Assembly: GCA_946481225.1 (NCBI GenBank) | Contig: CAMLNJ010000196.1 | Span: forward strand, 1-6,160 | DNA: 6,160 bases | Reading direction: 5' to 3' | DNA from: an uncultured Verrucomicrobiota bacterium | Lineage (GTDB): Bacteria > Verrucomicrobiota > Verrucomicrobiae > Opitutales > Opitutaceae | Part shown: positions 1 through 5,614 of the stretch, one piece after another | Layout: every line of letters begins with the position of its first letter | Position numbering within the stretch: position 1 is the stretch's first letter | The notes under the pieces: generated by a model | What the model was told of the DNA's origin: nothing | The model's input: only the letters and a program-made list of their open reading frames with translations | Database searches by the model: none | Position numbers and translations under genes: made by a program

Positions 1-317
1 TCCAAGGGAACAATGGTTCCACCGGATCGTTCAACACCTCCGGAAGCATCAGCGTCCCATCCACCTGCACCATCAGCTGCTATGTGGAGATAACCCTCGC
101 CAATATCCCCCAAGGCCAAGGCGGTGGAGGCGGCTGCGGAGTCAATCGCAACGGCGCCTACGTGACCTCTACCTCCGCCGGCAGCGGCTACTCGGGCACT
201 TACACCAACTCCAGCGTCGTCTATAACCAGCCGGCCGGCACCTACACCTACGGAGCCGGCTGCGGCGGTCCGGCCAACAGCGTGGACGCCTATATCGACA
301 TCTCCTTCAGCTGGTAA
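1..317 (+). CDS. C-terminal end of a Gly/Ser/Thr-rich exported protein (5' partial)
   Basis: The reading frame is open from the left edge (first full codon at base 3) to a TAA at 315-317, giving the last 104 residues of a protein that starts outside the window. An internal GTG at 84 is in frame, but the sequence before it has the same composition, so it is probably not the true start. The visible part is rich in Gly, Ser, Thr, Asn and Tyr, with no charged clusters and no membrane segment. It has a run of five glycines and four cysteines (visible residues 22, 26, 45, 87) that could form two disulfides outside the cytoplasm. Alternating small and aromatic residues in the last 50 residues suggest beta strands, as in fibre or surface-protein C-termini, and it ends SFSW. 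I do not recognise the family and assign no function. The frame is well supported by composition and by the hairpin just after its stop. Confidence 0.7.
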   Translation, partial: QGNNGSTGSFNTSGSISVPSTCTISCYVEITLANIPQGQGGGGGCGVNRNGAYVTSTSAGSGYSGTYTNSSVVYNQPAGTYTYGAGCGGPANSVDAYIDISFSW

Positions 318-331
318 ACGCTTTCGTCGCA

Positions 332-366
332 AGGCGCCGGATGCGGGGGCCCCGCGTCCGGCGCTT
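332..366 (+). terminator. Hairpin terminator after the partial upstream gene
   Basis: A near-perfect inverted repeat begins about 15 nt after the TAA at 315-317. Bases 334-347 pair with 351-364 with only one T-G wobble (342/356), and a further A-T and G-T pair at the base extend it to 332-366. The loop is very short and the stem is almost all G-C. The tail is only TTCTCC, so the U-tract of a textbook intrinsic terminator is weak. Its place in the 97-bp gap between two forward genes fits termination of the first gene and separate transcription of the second. Confidence 0.65.
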
Positions 367-414
367 CTCCGCGTCTCCCGCCCCCCACCTCTCCCGTCCC
401 GTCCACGCCGCTCC

Positions 415-2238
415 GTGCCCGCATCGCCGCTCCGCCATCGCCCGCTCCTGCTGCTCGCATCCACGCTCCGCCTCCTCGGCGGCGCCATCATCGCCGTTCC
501 GCTTCAGAGCCCGCTCGTCGCGACGCCCGCGACCGAGACCACCGCCTCCGCGCCAGTCTCCGCGTTCCCGTCCTCGCCCGGGGTCGATACGCGCATCGTG
601 CTGCGCGCAGGCTCGGTCGAGGTCTCCCGCTACGCCCTCGAGAAGCAACACCGCCAGTTCCTCGCCCAAGCCGCCCAGGAAGGGCGTCCGCCGCCCGATC
701 AAGCGGCCAACGCACGCTGGTTCGCGGCGTTTCACGCCCGGCAACTCGTGATCGCGCACGCGCTCACGCTCGGCTACGGCACGCATGCCGAGGTGGCCCG
801 CATCCTGGACACGATGGAGCGCCACATGCTCTCCCAATCCGAGGGCCCCTATTATCATGCCCTCTACGCCGGACAGCCCGCTCCCGCCCCGGAGGAGTTC
901 GAGCGCCAATTCGCGGCGTCCCGACGGGAGCTGAACCTCGTCACGCTGATCTTTCCCGCCGTCGCCCGCGCCGCGCTCCTCGGCCCAGCATGGGATTCGA
1001 CGCCCGACGCCGAGCGCCTCTCCCGCCTCGCCGCCGCCGGCGACACCGCCGTCGAACGTGCTCCGGACACGCAATATTTCGACGGCTGGTCCGCCTGGCC
1101 TTACCTGCCGGCGGACCACGCGACCGCCACGCTCGCCACCACCTCCGCCGGCGCATGGCTCGAAACCACCCTCGACGCATTTCCCGAACCTCGCGTCGCC
1201 ATCGTCCACGTTCGATCCGAACGCATGCAGCCGCCGCCCGCGGACGAGGCCGCCGCCCGCCAATCCTTTGCCCGCTCGTTCGAGCAGCATCGCAAACGGC
1301 AGATCCGCCAAACCCATCGCGCCCGGACGCTGCGCGCCGCCCGCTTCTCCTTCGATCCCGACTCGGCCAAAGATCTGCTCGCCGCGCTCTCCGCCCTTCC
1401 GCCCGGGACCATCGAGCTGCCGCCCTCCGCCCTCGGCCCCCGCCCCGACGCGTCTCTCTGCCGCTACGAGGACGCCGCAGGAGAGCACGCCGTTTCCGTC
1501 GCGGCCTGGGCCGAGGCGTTCAACCGTCTCTTCCTCCGAAAAATCCCCGCCGACCTCGGCTCGCTCGGCCGCGCCGCCGAGGACTTGGTGCTCGCGCGTC
1601 TCGACGAGGCCGAAGCCCGCCGCCTCGGGCTCGACCGGACCCCACGCTTCACGGAAGACCGCCGTAACTTCCACTACGCGCAGGTGCTCGATCTCTTCGA
1701 GAGGGAGCGCCTCGTCCCCGAAATCAACATCTCCGCCGAAGCCGTCGCGGCCTACCATTCCGACCACGCCGGCGAGTTCGCGCCCATCCCCACGGCCACC
1801 ATGCGTCGCTTGCGCTTCACCTCGGAGGCCGCCGCCTCCGAGTGGACCCGCCGCGCTGTCGCCGCCGGCTCGCACCGCGAAGGAAACGAAGCGCCCGCGA
1901 CGCCCGCCCCGCTGGAAGAGACACTCGTCGAGATCAGCGCGCAACGCACGCTACCCGACGCGCCGCAGCTCACTTTTTCGCTGCTGAACGCGCAGGAGGG
2001 CGATCATGCCGGACCACTGCGCGTCGGCGCCGATCACGTCGTCTTCGTCAAGGCCTCGCCCACCCGGCAAGTCGCCCCGACGCTCGCCAACCTGGAGCCG
2101 GAGCTCCGCCGTCGTCTCACTCGCGAAGCCTTGGACCTTCGCCTGCTCGCACTGGCCCGCTCGCTCGCGCCCGCCCTGCCGCGCGAAGACCATATTCCCT
2201 ACCCGAGATTCGGCCTTTCCGGACCGCCATCGTTATAG
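415..2238 (+). CDS. Exported SurA/PpiC-like peptidyl-prolyl isomerase or chaperone (divergent)
   Basis: A 607-residue protein starting at GTG 415; no ATG, GTG or TTG occurs upstream in frame before the preceding gene, and no Shine-Dalgarno is visible. The N-terminus has Arg7/Arg9 followed by a Leu/Ala-rich hydrophobic stretch (about 10-30), so it is probably exported or anchored in the inner membrane. Residues 58-150 are helical and resemble the N-terminal chaperone part of SurA-type proteins. Two similar blocks follow: 160-300 (EEFERQFA, then a strand ending in VAIVHVRSERMQPPP and a helix) and 437-585 (NISAEAVAAYHSDHAGEF, MRRLRF, DHAGPLRVGADHVVFVKA, then a long Arg-rich helix). The second follows the usual order of a PpiC/parvulin domain with its flanking SurA helices; the first looks like a degenerate copy. 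Catalytic parvulin residues are not clearly kept, so it may be a chaperone without isomerase activity. In this family the role is periplasmic folding of envelope proteins. The assignment rests on motif layout and is moderately sure; that it is a real gene is much surer. Confidence 0.72.
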   Translation: MPASPLRHRPLLLLASTLRLLGGAIIAVPLQSPLVATPATETTASAPVSAFPSSPGVDTRIVLRAGSVEVSRYALEKQHRQFLAQAAQEGRPPPDQAANARWFAAFHARQLVIAHALTLGYGTHAEVARILDTMERHMLSQSEGPYYHALYAGQPAPAPEEFERQFAASRRELNLVTLIFPAVARAALLGPAWDSTPDAERLSRLAAAGDTAVERAPDTQYFDGWSAWPYLPADHATATLATTSAGAWLETTLDAFPEPRVAIVHVRSERMQPPPADEAAARQSFARSFEQHRKRQIRQTHRARTLRAARFSFDPDSAKDLLAALSALPPGTIELPPSALGPRPDASLCRYEDAAGEHAVSVAAWAEAFNRLFLRKIPADLGSLGRAAEDLVLARLDEAEARRLGLDRTPRFTEDRRNFHYAQVLDLFERERLVPEINISAEAVAAYHSDHAGEFAPIPTATMRRLRFTSEAAASEWTRRAVAAGSHREGNEAPATPAPLEETLVEISAQRTLPDAPQLTFSLLNAQEGDHAGPLRVGADHVVFVKASPTRQVAPTLANLEPELRRRLTREALDLRLLALARSLAPALPREDHIPYPRFGLSGPPSL

Positions 2239-2255
2239 AGCGGTTCGGATAAAGT

Positions 2256-2322
2256 TGCAGCCACGGCCGTGTCGGCCGTGCCCTCGGTGCCGGGCGGCGC
2301 GCCCGACACGGGCGCGGCTACA
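2256..2322. repeat. Long imperfect palindrome, likely repeat element also acting as terminator
   Basis: Starting 17 nt after the TAG at 2236-2238, bases 2256-2285 pair with 2293-2322 in register without bulges. Mismatches lie at 2258/2320, 2263/2315, 2266/2312, 2276/2302 and 2283/2295, with T-G wobbles at 2279/2299 and 2284/2294. The arms carry the core CCGTGTCGG and its complement. On the forward strand the hairpin is followed by a T-rich tract (2323-2332, TTTCTATTTT), so it could terminate the SurA-like gene. The stem is much longer than an ordinary terminator and resembles REP-like or other dispersed palindromic elements. No second copy lies in this window, so dispersal is inferred. Confidence 0.65.
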
Positions 2323-2359
2323 TTTCTATTTTGCAATGCCGCCAGTTAACGAGAAAGAG

Positions 2360-2428
2360 CGCCGGGCCGGCGTTGCCCTCGGCGGCACGGACCTCCGGTC
2401 CGCCTCCGCCTCGGTCGCCGTGGCCGAG
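2360..2428. repeat. Cluster of three adjacent palindromes (REP-like block)
   Basis: Three inverted repeats are packed into 69 bp. The first is 2360-2372 (six-base arms around one central G). The second is 2381-2410: an inner stem 2388-2393/2397-2402 with a TCC loop, plus an outer stem 2381-2385/2406-2410. The third is 2410-2416/2422-2428 with one T-G wobble and a five-base loop. TGCCCTCGG (2374-2382) also occurs inside the long palindrome (2279-2287), with the same CGGC six bases upstream in both copies. The block has no convincing gene: the short frame over it (2331-2528) has a Ser/Arg/Pro composition typical of a non-coding frame in GC-rich DNA. It is best read as repeat-element DNA, though base composition alone makes short inverted repeats common. 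Confidence 0.5.
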
Positions 2429-2598
2429 CGCCCTTTCCCGTTCATGCTGCTCCGGCCTATCTACGACACATAGCCTAAAGAACGAAAGTTGGCAGGTTTC
2501 AGGGCCGATTTTTCGCTTCTTCTTATAGCCGGCGGTGTTCGTCGAAGAATCCACCCCTCCCCGCCCGGCTACCCTCGACCCCAAAATACCCCAAAAAA
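2429..2598. other. Non-coding leader before the GH43 gene
   Basis: This 170-bp stretch between the palindrome block and the GH43 start is clearly less GC-rich than its surroundings, especially 2461-2527, where the promoter of the downstream gene is most likely. TTGGCA at 2489-2494 resembles a -35 box, but nothing like a -10 box lies 16-18 bp after it, so no promoter is called. Just before the ATG is C-rich sequence followed by seven A residues (2593-2599, the last being the A of ATG), with no Shine-Dalgarno. No riboswitch, operator or clear inverted repeat was recognised here. Confidence 0.4.
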
Positions 2599-4020
2599 AT
2601 GAAACTCCGTAACTCATCCCGATCACCGCTTTTCACCGGTGCCGTCGGGCGTCTCCTCATCCTGGGCGTTCTGCTCATGGCATCCGCGCTCCGCAGTCAC
2701 GCCCTTCAAGGCCAATGGGGCGTCCACGACCCCTCCCGCATCATCAAACGCAACGGCGTCTACCACGTCTGGGGCACGGGCGATCAGATCCACCACATGA
2801 CCTCCGTCGACATGGTGCGCTGGATCGGCGCCGGCACCGTGTTCGCCCCCGGCACCTGGCCGGGCTGGATATCCAACTATATCGGTTCGGGCTTCCAGGG
2901 CTTCTTCTGGGCTCCCGACTGCGTGTATGTGAACGGCAAATACTTCCTCTACTACGCGGCCTCGACCTGGGGCTCGAAACACTCCGCGATCGGCGTCGCC
3001 ACGAGCACCGATCTGGTCAACTGGAGCGACCAAGGCATGGTCATCTCGTCCACCCACACCAGCGACTTCAACGCCATCGACCCCGCGCCGCTCCTCGATT
3101 CCTCCGGCCGGCTCTGGCTGGCCTACGGTTCGTTCAACTCCGGGATCAAAATGGCGCAGTGCAACACCTCGACCGGGAAGCTTCAGAACGGCGTGCGCCA
3201 CAGCCTTGCCAGCCCCGGTGGCAGGAACTGGGACGATGGCGAGAACAGCACCGTCATCCAAAACGGCGCCTATTACTACCTGTTCTACAATCGCGGAGGC
3301 TGCTGCAACGGCACGAGCAGCACCTACTACGTCATCATGGGACGCGCCACCAGCCCCACCGGTCCCTATTACGACCAGAACGGCAGAGCCCTGACCACGG
3401 CCGGCAGCGGCACGACCGTGCTCGCCACCTCCGGTCGCTACATCGGGCCGGGCTCCATCGGATTCTACAGCGAAAACGGCGTCAACTTCGCCAGCTTTCA
3501 CTTCTACGACGGCTGGAACAACGGCGTGCCCCTCCTCGGCATCGCTCGTCTCACCTGGAGCAACAACTGGCCCGTTATCTCCCAAGATTGGATCGCCAAC
3601 GGCACCTACAAGGTGACCAATCCGGCGAACGGAAAAGTTTGGGACTCCTGGGGCTGCACCGGCGCCGCCGGCAGCGCCGTCGCCTTGGGAGACTACTGGG
3701 GCGGCAGCTGCCAGAAGTGGACCTTCTCCAGCGTGGGCAACGGATACTACAAGATCACCTCGGCCCAAGGCGGCTTGGCCGTGGACGTCGCAGGCTGCGA
3801 TCCGAACAACGGAGCCGACTTGAACCTCTATCAATACTGGGGCGGCGGTTGCCAGCAGTGGAAGGCCGAGCGCTGCGCCGATGGAACCTACATATTCTCA
3901 TCGGCCAACGGCAATCGCGTCGTCGACATCCCCGGGGGCATGAACGCCTCGGGCACCCAGCTCAACATCTGGGACTGCAACGGCGCCGCGAACCAGAAGT
4001 GGTCGGTCTCGGCGCCCTGA
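2599..4020 (+). CDS. Secreted GH43-family glycoside hydrolase with C-terminal ricin B-type lectin domain
   Basis: A 473-residue enzyme. Residues 1-36 form a signal peptide (Lys/Arg-rich start, hydrophobic core about 16-31, SHA before the mature LQGQW). Residues 38-330 form a GH43 five-bladed beta-propeller. Candidate catalytic residues, placed by motif, are Asp44 in VHDPSRI (general base), Asp161 in NAIDPAPLLD (pKa modulator) and Glu215 in DDGENSTVI (general acid). Other family signs are FFWAPDCVYVNGKYFLYYAAS, GAYYYLFYN, the paired Cys235-Cys236 followed by STYY and GRATSPTGPY, and FASFHFYD. The family usually has GPGH where this protein has GPGS (283-286), so the metal-binding His may be missing. 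Residues 334-471 are a beta-trefoil ricin/CBM13-type domain with three QxW motifs at 372-374, 419-421 and 466-468, exactly 47 apart. GH43 enzymes of this type act mainly on alpha-1,5-arabinan or arabinofuranosyl side chains; exact specificity cannot be read here. The gene stands alone, with palindromes before it and a terminator after it. The ATG is chosen because it begins the signal peptide. Confidence 0.92.
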   Translation: MKLRNSSRSPLFTGAVGRLLILGVLLMASALRSHALQGQWGVHDPSRIIKRNGVYHVWGTGDQIHHMTSVDMVRWIGAGTVFAPGTWPGWISNYIGSGFQGFFWAPDCVYVNGKYFLYYAASTWGSKHSAIGVATSTDLVNWSDQGMVISSTHTSDFNAIDPAPLLDSSGRLWLAYGSFNSGIKMAQCNTSTGKLQNGVRHSLASPGGRNWDDGENSTVIQNGAYYYLFYNRGGCCNGTSSTYYVIMGRATSPTGPYYDQNGRALTTAGSGTTVLATSGRYIGPGSIGFYSENGVNFASFHFYDGWNNGVPLLGIARLTWSNNWPVISQDWIANGTYKVTNPANGKVWDSWGCTGAAGSAVALGDYWGGSCQKWTFSSVGNGYYKITSAQGGLAVDVAGCDPNNGADLNLYQYWGGGCQQWKAERCADGTYIFSSANGNRVVDIPGGMNASGTQLNIWDCNGAANQKWSVSAP

Positions 4021-4039
4021 GCCGCTTGCCGGCGTGAGC

Positions 4040-4075
4040 AGGGTGGACGGGCGCCTCTCCGCGCCCGTCCACCTT
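4040..4075. terminator. Hairpin terminator between convergent genes
   Basis: Bases 4042-4054 pair perfectly with 4061-4073 (13 bp, mostly G-C) around a six-base loop CTCTCC; a G-T and an A-T pair extend the stem to 4040-4075. It starts 20 nt after the stop of the GH43 gene and lies 50 nt beyond the end of the reverse-strand gene at 4126, so it could stop transcription from both sides. Neither strand has a good U-tract after the stem (TTGG on the forward strand), so its efficiency is uncertain. Confidence 0.7.
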
Positions 4076-4125
4076 GGCCACGTCTGTTCGACACGCGTAG
4101 CGGAAACGCGGAGCGCGGGGGCGAA

Positions 4126-5190
4126 TCACGAGCCGGGGGCGCCGCCGCGAAGCTCGCCCGCCCACAGTTTGGAGAGATTATCCAACGCGGCGTCGCGCAT
4201 CGTGCTTTCCGGAAACTCCGCCACCCAGCGGGCGGCGGCTTGCGGATCCGTCTGCGCCCAGCGCTGCACGATGGCGATGACGGCGTCGGCCCGCTGTCGC
4301 CCCGGCGGCAGTTTTTTGGCGGCGAGCGTCGCGGCCGCGACGGGGTTCCGATCCCCCCAGGCCATGGCCACGCCGGCGAGGACATCTTCGCGTAGAGGGT
4401 GGTCTGGAATATTCTGCGCCCAATCCACGGCGCTTTGCGGATCCGTCGCAGCCCACTCCGAGGCGGCCCGCAGAACCAAATGATCGCGCGGTCCGCCGGC
4501 CGGCAACGCGACCGCCATGGCAAGCGCGGCGACGGGCTCGGTGCGCACGGCTTCGTGCGCGATCATTCGAAGCGCTTCGTCGCGCTCGGTTTCGACGGTC
4601 AGGGATCGCGCCCACTCCGAGGCGCGAGCCAGATCCCGCCCGGCCCAGGCGATGGCCACCTGCTCCAGCGAACTCGGACGCAACGGGCCCTCCGGCAAGG
4701 TGGCGGCCCAACGGGACGCGGCCTCGACATCGGCTTCCGCCCAGCGCCGCATGATCCGCGCTCCGAGCTGGTCGCCCAGCGGACCGGGTAGCAGCAAAGA
4801 GAGCCGGGCCATCGCCTCCGGAAATCCCCCCGCTTCGAGATGATCGATGAACAAGCGAATACGCTCCTCGCGAAGGGTCGGATCGGTCTCCTCCCGGATG
4901 GCGTCCGCCAATGCCGCCAGTGGGGAGACGGTATCGCGGCCCCTTTCGGGGGTGGCCTCAAACGAGGCGGCCGCGTCCGGAACCGGACGCGCGGCGGGCC
5001 GCTCCGCTTGAACGGCGGGCGATTTGGCAGAGGAGGCAGCGCGGGAGGAGAAAGTCGGCGGAACGGTTCCCACGACCACGAGCACGACCGCGGCCGTCGC
5101 GGCGACGGCGAGGAGGACGACGAATGCCGCCGGCCCGCGAACGGATCGCGGGCCGGCGGACCGGGCCTCTTTGTTTTTTCGGCCGATCAT
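4126..5190 (-). CDS. Membrane-anchored protein with 32-residue Trp/Pro helical repeats
   Basis: A 354-residue protein. A Lys/Arg-rich N-terminus (1-19) is followed by one hydrophobic segment (about 20-43), so residues after 44 should lie in the periplasm. Residues 45-85 are an Ala/Pro/Ser-rich linker. From 148 the protein is a regular array of 32-residue units: 148-179, 180-211, 212-243, 244-275, 276-308 (33 residues), 309-340, then a truncated unit from 341. The rough consensus is xxWAxxDPxxAxxWAxxLPxxxxRxxALxxVA, which predicts two helices per unit with Trp/Ala packing and an LP turn, an alpha-solenoid. Residues 106-147 look like a weaker first unit. No catalytic motif is seen; this kind of array usually binds proteins or acts as a scaffold, but I assign no function. 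The ATG lies 4 nt after the stop of the ConA-like gene, so the two are almost surely co-transcribed and perhaps translationally coupled; no Shine-Dalgarno is visible. The repeats superficially recall HEAT or TPR solenoids but match neither consensus. Confidence 0.85.
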   Translation of the reverse strand: MIGRKNKEARSAGPRSVRGPAAFVVLLAVAATAAVVLVVVGTVPPTFSSRAASSAKSPAVQAERPAARPVPDAAASFEATPERGRDTVSPLAALADAIREETDPTLREERIRLFIDHLEAGGFPEAMARLSLLLPGPLGDQLGARIMRRWAEADVEAASRWAATLPEGPLRPSSLEQVAIAWAGRDLARASEWARSLTVETERDEALRMIAHEAVRTEPVAALAMAVALPAGGPRDHLVLRAASEWAATDPQSAVDWAQNIPDHPLREDVLAGVAMAWGDRNPVAAATLAAKKLPPGRQRADAVIAIVQRWAQTDPQAAARWVAEFPESTMRDAALDNLSKLWAGELRGGAPGS

Positions 5191-5194
5191 GTCG

Positions 5195-5614
5195 TCAGGG
5201 CGTGGCCGTGACGTTGCTGAACGTGGCCGTGCAGAGCGTGCCGTCGGCGTGGCTGGTCACGGCCAGGCCGATATAGACGGTGGAACCCATCGAGATCGTC
5301 TGGGAACCGATGCCGGTCCAGTTCGCCCCGTCGGTGGAGCGATAGGCGGTGAAGGTGCTGCCGCTGCGCACAACCCGCACCCAGTGGGGAGCGTTCAGCC
5401 CCGTGGTGTTCGTGTTGGCGGAGGAGCCGCCGGTGCTGCCACGCCGTTGGAAGGACACGCCATTGCCGGGAGTCACGGCGACCAACGCATGGCTCGAGTT
5501 CGCATTCAGGCTTTCGCGGATCATCACGCCGGCCTTGGCCCAGGCGTTGGTGTTCCCCACCGCGGTCACGCGCGCCACCATTTCACAGTCGCCGCTGGCG
5601 GTTTGATAGACGTA
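5195..5614 (-). repeat. Tandem module repeat, downstream copy
   Basis: This 420-bp stretch aligns without gaps with 5741-6160 at an offset of 546 bp (182 codons). Similarity is strong at DNA level; for example, the bases around 5334-5400 and 5880-5946 differ at only a few places. The two copies encode the ConA-like modules of one protein, so this is an internal gene duplication and not a mobile repeat. Confidence 0.8.

Noticed and set aside
307..1944. Long reverse-strand open frame of 545 residues opposite the SurA-like gene
   Set aside because: Its product is Gly/Arg/Glu-rich with no domain or signal peptide, which is typical of the antisense of a GC-rich gene. The forward frame has an export signal and family-like motifs.
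2331..2528. Small forward open frame (65 codons) in the intergenic region
   Set aside because: It overlaps the palindrome block, has a Ser/Pro/Arg composition expected by chance, no ribosome binding site and no recognisable motif.
2489..2530. Possible sigma-70 promoter (TTGGCA and TATAGC) upstream of the GH43 gene
   Set aside because: The two hexamers are about 29 bp apart, too far for a standard promoter, and no -10-like box occurs at 16-18 bp.
2623..3834. Reverse-strand open frame of 403 residues opposite the GH43 gene
   Set aside because: It is Gly/Val/Ala-rich without recognisable motifs and lies wholly within a clearly recognised GH43 gene on the other strand.
2715..4037. Second forward frame of 440 residues overlapping the GH43 gene
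   Set aside because: Its product is dominated by Arg, Leu, Gln and His, the usual look of a shifted frame in GC-rich DNA; the real frame has catalytic motifs and QxW repeats.
4084..4120. Possible second hairpin downstream of the reverse-strand gene
   Set aside because: Only a four-base CGCG stem with a nine-base loop can be formed, which is expected by chance in this composition.
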